DNA of 64,000 nucleotides from Monosporascus cannonballus (taxonomy: Eukaryota; Ascomycota; Sordariomycetes; Xylariales). This document shows, piece after piece, positions 9,702-21,300 of this stretch. The DNA lies in the NCBI GenBank assembly GCA_004154925.1, contig QJNS01000020.1, positions 434,001 to 498,000 of the forward strand, given 5' to 3'. The notes below the pieces were generated by a model. That model ran no database searches, was not told the DNA's origin, and worked only from the letters and a program-made list of their open reading frames with translations. Position numbers and translations under genes: made by a program. Numbering within the stretch: the first letter of the stretch is position 1; every line of letters begins with the position of its first letter.

Positions 9702-12053
9702 CTAACGACCACCCGGCATTGATCCCGGTATATCATTCGGATCATTATCACCATCATCATCACGCGGCGCCCCGCCCCGCCTTTGAACATCGGCCGGCAT
9801 CAGAGGCGGCATCTCGTCGTCCGTGTCCTCGCCATCGTCGACAAATCGCCCCGGCATGGCCGTAAAATCGATGTCGGAGTCACCATCACCATCGTCCGGC
9901 AGAGCCGCACCGGGGGGCCCCGCGCCGATCATTCCCATGAAGGCCTGGAAAAGGCGCCCGATGCCGCCGGGGCCGAGGTTCGCCGGCTCGCCGCGTAGCA
10001 CGAACTCGTGATCGTCGCCCTCGTCCCCGTCCTCGTCATCACCGTCGTCGTCGGCGCTTGGGTCCATCTCGCCGGCCGCGGCGGGGGCGACTGCCTGGCC
10101 GATGGCCTGCTCGATAACGCGCTGGACATCGCGGGGCGCACCCTCCCGGCGGATGCGGTCGAGGAAGCGGCGGAGCTGCTGGGGGTCGCGGGGCACGCGG
10201 AGCTCGATGTGTTCGCGGCCGGAGTCGCCGTAGCCGTCCCGGTCCGGGTCCGGGGGGTTCCACGGCAGCTTCTGCGAGTCGTGCGAGAAGATGTTGTCCT
10301 CGAGGGGCGGCGGCAGGGGGTCGAACTCCCAGTTGGGTGACTCGGATAGCATGCCGCCAGGTACGAGGCCCATGAGCGCCGGTGTGTTGTCGAGGTAGAC
10401 GAAGCGCGCCGCGTTGCGACCGGCGAGCGGCGTCGTGGCGAACGAGCTCCAGTCGGGCTTCCGCGCCCGCGCCGCCACCTCCTTAAGCAGGGACGTGGCC
10501 TGCGCGTTGTCCCAGAGGGACTTGGCCTGGTGGATGTAGAGTTCGACAAACAGGTTCTCGTGCTGGTTCCGCGGCTGCATGCCCCATATGGCCTTCGGGA
10601 TGTCGAGGTTCAGCGCCCGGAAGAGGCTGCTGTAGAGCCATGGGATGCGCTCCATGCCCTCGATCAGCAGAGCCTTGGCACCAGCCGTGTCCTTCTGCTG
10701 TAGTCTAGCTAGCACGAGCGTCTGCCTGATGTAATCCTGTGCTGTGTCGCACTCGTCCAGTGCTTCCGAGTCGCAGAAGTCGACGAACCACTTGGACTCG
10801 TGCGCTCGAATGGCGAGCGGGTGTATGAAATGAATGATGCCGTACGGGTCTGTGAGGTCCATGCTGAGTAGAAGTTTCGACCACTCCAACGCGGTCCTGT
10901 AGGTCCCCTTCATAACCAGGCTCTTGAGATAGTGATATCCCGCCAGCCAGAACTGCCGGTTCTCCGGCCGCCGGAACGCAAGCCTTGCCTTGCCTTCTTC
11001 CAGCTTCTGTCTAAACGCCGAGAGCGATACGCGGCCGAAGGTAAAGAGAGCTCGCTCACAGAGGTCCGCAGAAAGCGCCGAATTCTGATCCTGCTTCGCC
11101 ACCTTGCTGACTTGGATGAGACTGGAAATGTGATACGGATGACGATGCAGAAAATGCACCAGCTGCATAGGGTCGTACATCTGCACGAGAGCGAAGAACT
11201 GTCTCTCTAGGGCATTGTAGCCCTTGTCGTGCGCGAAGGTGAACTCCACCGTGCCAGCTTCGGACCCGTCCTCGATTTTCTGCATTGTGAGCCCCTCGGT
11301 GGAAGCACGGGGCCAGGTGTCCTTCCCGGGCAAGAAAGGATTCCTCCTCAACGTCACCTCCGGCAGGGCCTGACCCGGCTGTCCCTTGAGGTAGGTCTCC
11401 AGGCCCACTTGGTTCTGTAGCTGCTGGCGATTGCGCCGGTTGCGAGCCTGCTCCTCTTCCTCTTCATTCTGGGCTGCCGTGATAGCGTCCCGGCCGAACA
11501 GGTGGCGCATCTCGTTGATGACCTTGAGGTGGTGCGTGTTGATGCGGAGCAGCTCGCATATGCGCTCGTACGCCTTCAACGCCGTTACGTCGGCCTCCGC
11601 ACCGGACGACCCCGTTTGCTTCTTCGCCAGATTCAGTTCCTGGATTGCCCGGTCGATCTCGTCTATCTCATTCTTAGGTGCGGGGGGCTCCTTGGCTGCG
11701 GCCGCAGGTTCCACCCTCTTGGACTTCTTCTTTTTCTTCTTGCTCTTCTTCGACGATGCAGACCTAGGGGTCTCTGTTCGTTCCGGTTCGCCACGGGTTG
11801 GCGTCTTCGCGGGCTCGGCCGGCCCCCCCTCGTCGTTGTCATCTTCTTCGTCGTCTTCTTGTACATCATCCATTCCCCCTAAGGCGGCAAACCGCGCAAA
11901 GGCGTTTGCTTTCGGCCTCAGTACTGGCTGGTCGTCTTCGCTCTCTTCTTCGGATTCCGCACCAGCGGCAGGGTTTCGGGTCTCGAGCGTGGCGAGTTCC
12001 CTCTGCTTCTGCAGCTTTCGCAACTGCCTGCTAGACATCCTGCGTGGCTTCAA
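9702..12053 (-). CDS. RQC1: TCF25/Rqc1 family ribosome quality control protein
   Basis: Single exon, 783 codons from the first Met. The Met at codon 6 (12038; MSSRQLRKLQKQRE) matches how fungal orthologues begin and may be the true start. Residues 30-140 are acidic and then Lys-rich (SKKSKKKKKKSKR), a likely nuclear or RNA-binding patch. Residues about 230-600 match the TCF25 domain: RNPFLPGKDTWPR, YNALERQFFALVQMYDPMQL, HPYHISSLIQVS, DLCERALFTFGR and RRPENRQFWLAGYHYLKS are all family blocks. The C-terminal 150 residues are low-complexity and acidic. Yeast Rqc1 (723 residues) works with Ltn1, Rqc2 and Cdc48 to ubiquitinate and extract stalled nascent chains from 60S subunits. The mammalian name reflects an older transcription-factor assignment. 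No sign of damage. Confidence 0.93.
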   Translation of the reverse strand: MKPRRMSSRQLRKLQKQRELATLETRNPAAGAESEEESEDDQPVLRPKANAFARFAALGGMDDVQEDDEEDDNDEGGPAEPAKTPTRGEPERTETPRSASSKKSKKKKKKSKRVEPAAAAKEPPAPKNEIDEIDRAIQELNLAKKQTGSSGAEADVTALKAYERICELLRINTHHLKVINEMRHLFGRDAITAAQNEEEEEQARNRRNRQQLQNQVGLETYLKGQPGQALPEVTLRRNPFLPGKDTWPRASTEGLTMQKIEDGSEAGTVEFTFAHDKGYNALERQFFALVQMYDPMQLVHFLHRHPYHISSLIQVSKVAKQDQNSALSADLCERALFTFGRVSLSAFRQKLEEGKARLAFRRPENRQFWLAGYHYLKSLVMKGTYRTALEWSKLLLSMDLTDPYGIIHFIHPLAIRAHESKWFVDFCDSEALDECDTAQDYIRQTLVLARLQQKDTAGAKALLIEGMERIPWLYSSLFRALNLDIPKAIWGMQPRNQHENLFVELYIHQAKSLWDNAQATSLLKEVAARARKPDWSSFATTPLAGRNAARFVYLDNTPALMGLVPGGMLSESPNWEFDPLPPPLEDNIFSHDSQKLPWNPPDPDRDGYGDSGREHIELRVPRDPQQLRRFLDRIRREGAPRDVQRVIEQAIGQAVAPAAAGEMDPSADDDGDDEDGDEGDDHEFVLRGEPANLGPGGIGRLFQAFMGMIGAGPPGAALPDDGDGDSDIDFTAMPGRFVDDGEDTDDEMPPLMPADVQRRGGAPRDDDGDNDPNDIPGSMPGGR

Positions 12054-15000
12054 TACCAGCTATGTGGGCCGTCCAAGAAAAGCACAATTAGAGCGTCGAG
12101 GTTGAGTCCCAGTTTACGCAAAGGTCTGGTTACTGAGGCATTAGAATGTTTGTTGTATTTGCTGCTTTCACGGTGGGATAGTAGAATGTCAAACCAACCT
12201 TGAAGGTGGGGATGGATGGTGTGTGCGGGGCCCATTTTCTTGTGGTGATGTAAGAACTGCCAAGGCCTTACCGAATGTGTCATTCGGCAAAGACTTCTTC
12301 TTCACCTCAAGGCCATCTCCCCACCTCTCAGTGGGGCTCACAGTTGTAAACGCTCTACAAAGTCCATCATCCAATATACGGCGCAACTACTTCGTATAGA
12401 CTAACATAAACATTTTCCATATTGGGTTCGCCAGCGACAAAGCTAGCCATCAAAGGAGCCCAGAATCTCGGCGGCGTTGGAAGCGATGCCTCACGGTCTT
12501 CTCGATTTCGCAATGCTGCCTATTAAGATGCATAATGCTACAGATCCCGTGTCCGCATTTCCCTTCAGGGAGTGGCTTTCTGCTACCTACCTTGGTAGTA
12601 GCTATGAATAATTTCCTCCACACTCCCGCTTGGACTATTCCTGCTCCTAGAAAAAGGCAAGACGAGGCATGCCAAAAGGAATAGCAGACAGGACATTGAT
12701 TTGCAGCAGTGCAGTGCAAGCTTCCAACATAAATGGCCCTCACGCATGGCGATACCACGGTAGTAGCCGTATCCGTATAGGAGACCAGACCAAACATTCG
12801 ATAAACCTATTCGCACTGCCGAAGTGGCCTGTTGCCCCTCGCCCTGTACGGGATTCACACGCCCCATGATCCCATGCGTTCTCGCTCTCATTGGTAGACT
12901 CAAGTTCAGGTATAAAGGACATCTCCTGGTATCCCTTTCCCATCAGCGAGCAAATGATGTGCGGTTGGAAGTAGTAGCCTCTGCAGCAATTGTCCCAGTA
13001 AAGGGCAGTCCTGTTCCACAAGGCGATCCTTTCACACCGATGGTTGAGATTCTATTGTCCCGAAAAAGGGGCTGGCGGCGCAGACCCCCATTTTACTGCC
13101 GCATGTACCCGCATGATGTCGCCTTAGGTGATTGAGAAGAGAGTATCCTATTAGGTAATGTCGAAAGAGCCGGCAGCCCCGCCGAACACCCGGCGGAGTA
13201 GTGCGAAGAGGGTAACCGGTAGTAGCGGTGCTCCCGCGCTGCGCCGACGGGCCAGAAGTATCCGTGACTAAGTTAGAGAAACGTCAGGGAACACCACCCG
13301 AGACAAGGGCTGGGGGCGGCTGAAAGTAGGCAGCCATTAGGAGCAGAGCAATTACGCAGTCAACCTTGGGAAAGACAAGATTTACGGAGGGGTACCGAAA
13401 ATAGAAATCAGCAGTTCTCGGGGCTAAGCCACTCACCCGAGAGCGCGCGCCGTAACACGCCATCCGCCTACGTAACGTTAATCACGAATCCAGGAGCACC
13501 AGCGTATTACGAACCGATCCTTTTTCTCGTGCAACAACCTCACTTGCGAGATACTTAATTCTTGTTAATGCTCTGGAGGGCTGGTCGGAGAGGACGGCGG
13601 GACGCGCACCACCGGACCATGTCATTCCGTCGTTACCGGAAGGCATGTGTCTATCAGCAGGCGCGTCGCATGTCGGGTGCCTAGATATGCGCCCCGATCC
13701 GAATAGGTATCTTATCTACCTAACAAGCAAGATTGCAACGACAGTCGGCTTCCTTGCAAGGTAGGCGTTCCAGGCGCTACGGGCGAGGTACTCAGCCGAC
13801 CGACGCCGTTCGGCGACCAAGCCCTGTGAGCAGAGGACCCGAGACCGGGGATCTAAGCTCACCACGCGCCCGGTCGTCGAGACGTGCGCCACCGAGTGTG
13901 GCTTGCCGGAGATCACCCCATCAGCATGCGGGCACCCGAGACACGGGAGCCTTGAGAGATACCGCCCCATGTATTTGCCTGAGGATCCCGAAGCGCAGGG
14001 GATCGTCCTGCTTGGAGCAGGAGGGAGGACGGGCGACAGGCGTGTTGGTCGTAAAACCCGGCCGCCGAGCCGAGCCACCGAACACAGACCGAGAAGGCCA
14101 CTCTCGCCGTTTCAGCTGGTGCTACGAAAAGCAAGCCTGCGCGGGACATGGTTATGCAAACACCTCCGGCCCCCGGGCCAACTCGATCCTGGCCTGGCCA
14201 TTTTCTCGTAAGCGTCTAGGTGGTAAATGCGATCCAGTAGATTGCAGCCGCACCGCCTGTAGAGCACTTAAGTGATCGGCCTTCGTGCCAACAGGGTATA
14301 GCCTGCCGTTCCTATATTCGGTGCTTGAGTGGTACTTGAGCAATCGGGGAACTGCGGATATTAGTGTAGGGGCCAACAGTGGGAAGGGTTTTCCTTTAGT
14401 TATAATACCGGAACCCCGCCGAGAACACGAATATGGGCATTCGTCTAATAAGGAAGCGATGTAACCGACATTCGGCGAATCAGTCATGGATCCCGCGCTG
14501 GCGATGGGCAACGGCCGGTTATATATGCATGCATGCACGATCATCTAGCCAAGACGTCCCCTATGTCTGAGATTCCCAGCTGAACGGGTTCACACCGCGA
14601 CTGAAAAGGTGATTGGTTGGGCAGCCACTGGACAGGCCGGCAGGGACTCGGGCGAGAACCAGAGGTAAGCTGCTAGGTACCTACCTCGTATCCATCGCCA
14701 CCCGTATCGCGGTCGAATTTCCAGATCCGGGGTTGCCATCTATTTTCAAGGGACTTTAGAAAGCAGCTCCCATTTGCCCTTGGTCCGGATCTGTAAGCTG
14801 AAAAACATCGTGCCTCAGCTCCGAGGGCCTCCCCGGCGATATGGGTGGCATATGCCCGAGCTGATGCTGCAGGGAATTTCTGTGCCGTGTATGCACGTAC
14901 GCACCATGACTGCATAGAGCTTTGCATGTTGGTTCTCGCAGGATCCAAACGGCCTGTGACATCTCCAACGTGCACACCGGTGGAGGGGTTCTTAGTGTCT

Positions 15001-16600
15001 TTGGTTGAGAAAGTCCGACTAATGCAAGCTCTCAAATAACAAAAAACGTCCGGATGGGGGTCATCATGGGGATGAACGGCTGCCGGCTAAGGTAGAAGTC
15101 GGGGGAACGGACAGAACCCCACGCCAACATCAAGACTGGATGTACCTTGCGTCTTGCACAATACCTTACGTACTTTGTACGGGGGCGTGTTCATACATGT
15201 AACGTTTCGGCTTGCAAAATGGCAAGATTAGTAATTCTCCCGCAGCCTTCTAGCATAGCAAGCTCGTGACTGATCCTCTGAGATAAGAGGACAAATCGAG
15301 CGTTGCGACGACGTCATATCGGCGACCACAGTCGCACGAATAAGCAAGAGGGAGAGGGAAGAAACATCGCACAATAAGCCCGTTACGAGATCTTGATTCT
15401 TCTTATGTTGCTGCTGCTCCCGCGGCTCGTAAAGCAGGTACCGGGCGGGGCGCTGCAGCTGGAGGCTGGCTTGCGTCCGTCTTTCGTCCGCTCTCGAACT
15501 ACTGCAGGGGAGCGCTCCCGATTTTAGGGGCGTGTGATGTAACGGGAATACTAATGTAACGGGCGGCGGAAATGGAACCGGAAAGGGTGCAGGCTAGCTG
15601 GGTACTGACGGGAGGGACGGTATGCAGCTGGAACGAAATGCGACCGGCTGTTGAGAAAGGGAAGTAAAAATTGAAAGAGAAAGAAGTTCGTGCCTTGCGC
15701 AACCAATGCCATAACGTTACGTATGCAGTCGCATCACAGCACGATCATACAGGAGAAGAATATCGAGGGGGCTACATCAGCGATGCAGTGGTGCGTCGTC
15801 GAGTCCATTCATCGCGTTCTCGAATATAGGTTCCGCATGTGCGTGCAAGACCGATCGATAAAAGTCAAGAGAGCCCTCGTGGCCATCCATTCCGGCAACG
15901 GCCGCGATTCGGTCGCCCGTGATCCTGGCCTCTATGGGTATTGGACGGGAGGATGAGCTAATAATAAAAAATAATCATGGGAGCGACATTAAGAACAGTC
16001 ATCAGTCAGCTTGATTTGTAATGTATCTATCTACTTCAGGCACCCCAGGTAGGTATGTATGGTACAGAATCGGAAAGGCGGTTCGCAAGGAGGTCATTGG
16101 TTCACTGGACTGGCAAGACGGCGCGCTCGTTTCATGGAAGACGAGGAGGAGTTTAGAGTGTGGTGTGTGGCCTTTTGCAGCTTTCGGCTCATCCCGTCCA
16201 ACTAGACGGGCCCTAACGACTGGCTGCAGCACAAGTGCGCCTGTGAGCATGTGTGTTGGTGTGACTTGTGTGTGTGCTGCCTGGCAGGCTGCGTGCGACC
16301 GTTTTGGCAACTCCTTATCCCATTGCATCCCTCACCTATTCGATGGAACGGACAGACCCGACGTTACGGTAGCCGGGATCAATCGCGCTGCACACGCGTC
16401 TGTCCCTCTCTCAACTTAATAAGCTTGCATTAGCCTCACAGGCCGCGCATCCGGTAAGGTACATTACCTTACATACAAGTGAAGTCCATGTCTTTCAAAA
16501 ACAGTTCTGAGCTTGCAACTACAATAATAAAAAATAAAATAAAAGCACGTTACTTTCCATCTTATCTCATCTCTTCCCCGACCAGGGTCCCCGTATTCTG
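12054..16600. other. Gene-poor region, part 1
   Basis: No open frame here has a recognisable domain, splice partner or coding-like bias. The longest (13733-14275, 180 codons) is Arg/Pro/Ser-rich and overlapped by an equally long opposite-strand frame, typical of chance frames in GC-rich DNA. Short palindromic words recur: an imperfect palindrome GCTACCTACCTTGGTAGTAGC-like at 12586-12606, TAGGTACCTA at 14674-14683, and GTAAGGTA-CAT-TACCTTAC at 16454-16472. Confidence 0.45.
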
Positions 16601-19600
16601 ATCTGACCAACTACATACCTAACCGCGTGCCTAGGGGGGGAAGGCGCAAGTAAGCTAGAAGAAAGAAAAGAGAAAAAGAAAGATTGACCATAAGAAATAT
16701 GTGATAGCAATCTACTCGCTTGCCCGCCAACCAACAGCTTAAAGAGTCCAGCTAGGTGTACCTAGAAGGCCAGCCGGATCGGGGAGATTAATCGTTTAAC
16801 CAGATCTGTTTGTCTTACATGGTTGCGCTTTTGTCATGTAGCATTTCCTTCTGATGGTAAGCTATAGTAGCTGTGCCTGATCAAGTCGCCGACCGATTCC
16901 CCCTAGAGGCAAACTTGATACAGGCGCATGTGTGTGTCTGCCTGGTATGTGTGAAGGGCAAAGGGGTGATGGGGCCGGCATAGGTAGCAAGTATCGTCGA
17001 TGATGTTTCCCACCCTTCGACGGCGAGTTAGACTCGATCTGGTATTGCTTGCCTTCTGGCTCTACCACTCGGATACGTAGAAGCAAAACCGCCACGGTGA
17101 CCTGTGACTAATTACCCGTTCACAGATCGGCTGTTGTCAAGATCGTTTGTGGCTTTCTTCCGCCGTGACAATGCTCATACACAGCCCGGTGGGGTCGAAA
17201 TCGGTATCACAAAAAGTACATCACGGACAAACCGCCCATGAGAAGTGCAAGTAGTGGAATGAAGAGATAATGACCTATCATTTTGATAAAGTTCAGGCTC
17301 GGAGCTGTGTAGCTATCCTGCCTATGTATAGTATACAGTCTAACCTTCGGGTATCTTCTATATCGACCTGGTTCCAGCCCAGAGCGGCGAGTAAACATGG
17401 CTCAACGATTAGCTTAACAAAGAGGCTGTTGAACGCGCACGGAAAATCCAACCCAAATGGATGCCGCGAAACATTGTACCCAGATCTAGATGTCGAACCC
17501 AAAAACCCCTGTGTCCCTGATGTGACACCACTGTAACCTAGAACACCTGGACAGAGCCAATCCTCGCAGATGGCTCACATATTGTGGCGCTGCGCTGCCA
17601 AAACAAAGGGGAAAGGGGGCCCAAATCAAGTCTATATGCGAACCAAAAAGCAATTCTTTTCCAATCCGAAACCTGTATTTGATGCCTTTCCGAAGAATCC
17701 CAAGCGGTAAAAGAATGATCCCGAACAAGAACTTGGCGTGCGCGGCAACCGAGTATTACAAGGAGTAAATGTAAGGTATGAACGTCGTCCGCAATTGGGC
17801 GTCCACCCGCGAAGATGTGGCGTTCCGTGCTGGGTCAAGGGATGAATCATGCTTCGATTGGAGGGTGATCGAAAATATCCAAGATCTCGCGGGTCCCGAT
17901 GGAACGGACGATGCTATTGTCCCGACATAAAACGCTCAGTTGATTGCTGACCATGTGCATGATATCGTGAACCCGACGGGAGACCCAGAAATCCAGAACT
18001 ACCAGTGGCCTGGTGTAATGTTTGCTCCAGTCTAGAAAGAACGCCGTAAACACCTAAATCCCTTTGCGAAAACGTGTACGACAGCCTGTGGCGCGTCTCC
18101 TTCATGCTGGTAGAAAGCAAGCGGCAGCCGACTTAGAGTATAAGTTGTGCGTCGCTTGGGAACGTGATGACATATTAAACGATATAGCGGAATGTTGGTG
18201 TTGGCCAGAAAGCGAGATGCATCAGAAGTGATGTACAAGAGAAGTGAGGATTATAAGATCGTATGCCTTCAAGGTGTTGGAAAGTGATCACGCAAAGCAG
18301 AGCGCATAGGAAACACGCCGGACCGGATTCGCAGATGCAAGCGCCCAATGGTTGAGCCGGCGCCTTGTCTCTATGCATCAAGGGCCACCAAGGCATTAAG
18401 ACAAAACCGACCCGGTTGAGCGTGATTGGGGTGGCGGTAAGTAAACTGGATTTAATTGGGCTTGGGCCGCGGCGGGGGCTTGGGCACACCAGTCGTATCG
18501 TATGCACCCCGGCCCATGTTGGTCATTTGAGTTTCCCGGTTAATCATTTTTAGAGATCTGGGGATGTGAACTAGAGAGAGGTCATGTTAGTTAAATCCCA
18601 CAGCATTCCATCTCTACAGCTTTATATATAAACCGGCATCGCGAGTATAAGCCTCGAGGTGTAGTCATCTTCGCCGCGGTGGCTAGGGAAGGGGCCGAGC
18701 AAGACCAAAAGGACGGGGCAAGGCAGCGAGCAAGACGTAAAAAGGAAAGCAAGTATAATCGTGGATGCTGCAGGTCTGACTCACAAATTTAGAACGTCGT
18801 ACAGATGCGACGTGGTTAGTTCCAGGGGGGAGATGGCAATGCGGAAGCGGATTGGTGAGCTGTTGAGGCGATGGGTACAGCTCGGTACTGGTGGTGCGTC
18901 GAATAACTGAAGACCTCTCAGCAGGATGGAACAGTAGTATTCGAAGCGTCTCAGATGGAAATTTGTGTGGGATTCGCAATCAACAGCTGAGATCAGCACT
19001 GAAGATGTCAAGATGACGCCGGACTTATATATTGCAACCCTCCTAAATGAGTTTATAGCTCGCTCGGACTATTACTACGGTAAAGGAGGTCGAGGTCGAT
19101 GGCGAATGTCCCGGTCGTGTGTAGAAATTGCAGGGCCGAACTTTCCGCACCGAATACTGTATGTAGTATTGAGACAGTGGAAAGTGTCCTTGAGCGTGAA
19201 AGTAGTATTTCTGCCCTTTCGAAGAAACGTCACGCAGGTCTCGGGAGCGTCGACTATTATAGGTCTTGGTGTCGGTGTATTATTGCCTCTGGGATACGGG
19301 CTCGTGTATCTCAGGTACACTGCTGCAAGGCGTTGGGCTGGAAAGGCTAGAGCGTTGTAACGCTGGCACAGTTGGGGTAATTTGGGCCGGTCGTTAGATG
19401 CAGGGCAAAATAAACAGCGTCGGAAGGTTGTACAGTGGTCGCCGAGAGCGATGATGCAACTGGATCCGTTTGGGGGAGTGGTTCCTTTGGCAGACGCAGA
19501 CGCAGACGCAGACGAGGACTGGAACAACGCGCGCAAAGCAATAAGCAACAGCAGCAGGTGTGTATGTGGTTGAGTTTCCCAAGATGGGGCAGGGAAAGAT

Positions 19601-21300
19601 GGAAACCGCGTCAAAAGGGAGCGAAGACACTATTAATATAACAACAGTAAGGAATGTACTCGTTGATGATATGGAAATGTTGTAGGAAATTCGGAGGCTT
19701 CGCAGGAAGGGGCTTTAATTTCTCTTATACCAGAAATACTTTCATACACGGGGATGGGAAAAGGGTGGCTCATTTACCAGCCCGAGCTCTCGAAAATCTC
19801 CCTGCTAAGAAACCACTGAAATTGGCACCTCTGTCAGAACATCGCCCGCGGCCTCTGCAATTTTCATCGGGTACCAGTCCAAGTACCCTGGTACACCGGG
19901 ACTGCGTGGGAACATGGATGATGTTCCTGTACTTGGCATACAAAATATCCCACTAGGAAACTGGCCCGGCCTTGTGGATTGAGGTGATGGAGGTATCAAA
20001 GAGAGGCCGCTGCCTCTCGGCGAACCAAGGGTATTGTTGTCTCCTGTCTGGTCTCACGTTTCCCCCAAGCAGAGGGGCCGAATGCGGAATAGCCCATATC
20101 CATGGTCGACAGTTGGAGCTAGGTACCGTGATAAATAAAATATACTAACGTAGGTATTATACAGCCATACGTGCGTCCTTGCAGGCTGAGCCGTTCGGCG
20201 TGGACTACGTAGCCCCAGGTATGCATGTAGGCAGATGCATATATCTACATAATTCTACAGCTAAAGACTCACTCACATCAAGCTACCTATGTAGGTGTGC
20301 TAGTAACAGGAAAAGCAAAAATGCAGGCGTCAACTGGGGCGCCAAACCTTCTGGTGAAGGTGTACACGTATGTAGGTTCCAGTGCTTGTGCAGAGTGCAT
20401 GAATCTTAGAGTGGTGTGCTGCAGTTAAAGGTGAGCTGTTAGTGCCTTAGCCCTTAAACCAAGCTTACATACCTGCTAAGTAGTATCCGGCCTGGTGGCC
20501 GGGAAGTTTCATATTCCTTCCTGGGATTCGGCTAACAGGGCGGCTTAGCAAGGGAGATCCCTCACCATCGCCCCACATCAGCAATATCTCCCCTACGCTA
20601 GGTAAACTCCCTATTCTTCGAATTTTTCTCGAATTTCTTTTCTCGCATGGGTTGCACTGGCCCCTACGTGGTCGATGACAGAACTATACGCGGTAGTGGA
20701 GGCGGAGGGCGGCTTCTGGGGTGACTCCTGTGTGAACTGACGGGTCCGGCAATCGTTGCTGAGGAGGCCTTATTGTTTTCTTTCGCCGGGGAACAATCGG
20801 ATTTGACAAGTGACGAGTTCCACAGTCGACGAGGCGCTTTTGACGAATCCCTTCTTCTGATGGACCATGAGCTCGGTATACCCGGAACCACTTTGTATAC
20901 TCTTCATGTTTAAACTGTCATAAGTCCAAACACATATCGAAGTTCTGGAAGGTCTCGTCGAAGATGTGGACCTAGGGCTACCTAGTTAGGGATGGACCTT
21001 GTCTACAAAGTGCCTGAAGCGCCTAAGGTGCCGCCTCTCACGAAGGAAGGAGGCTCTGCAAAATGTATATATGCAAATATCTCATCTACCAATTAACGAA
21101 CATAGATCGACGGCATGTTTCAAGTTATATGCAATGTCGGTAAGATATAAACTCTCTACGAAGTAAGCCCATTCGGATTGTACAAGTGCGCTCCTTTATG
21201 CAATTTGGAAGGACTTTGCTGTTGATTGCATAACCTGGTGGGATATAAAAAGTCCATCGGATTAGGTAAATTAGTGGGACGGCACAAAGAGACTAAAGCT
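16601..21300. other. Gene-poor region, part 2
   Basis: No supported gene. CTAGGT-GT-ACCTAG lies at 16752-16765, and more CTACCTA/TAGGTA words follow around 20110-20370 and 20970-21000. A TATA-like run at 18623-18632 sits upstream of overlapping frames on both strands (18965-19360 plus, 19075-19614 minus). The plus frame ends in a hydrophobic segment, but neither matches a family I know. Confidence 0.4.
19491..19514. repeat. (CAGACG)4 hexanucleotide repeat
   Basis: Four CAGACG units. Read on the minus strand they create an SASASASA run in a frame I do not consider a gene. Confidence 0.9.

Noticed and set aside
9929..10549. 206-codon minus-strand frame inside the TCF25/Rqc1 gene
   Set aside because: Ser/Arg/Thr-rich shadow frame; the TCF25 domain is in the other frame.
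13716..14275. Long overlapping frames on both strands (180 and 120 codons)
   Set aside because: Arg/Ser/Pro-rich, mutually overlapping, no domain or splice partner.
18965..19614. Opposed frames of 131 and 179 codons near a TATA-like run
   Set aside because: Each is the antisense shadow of the other, one contains a microsatellite, and neither matches a known family.
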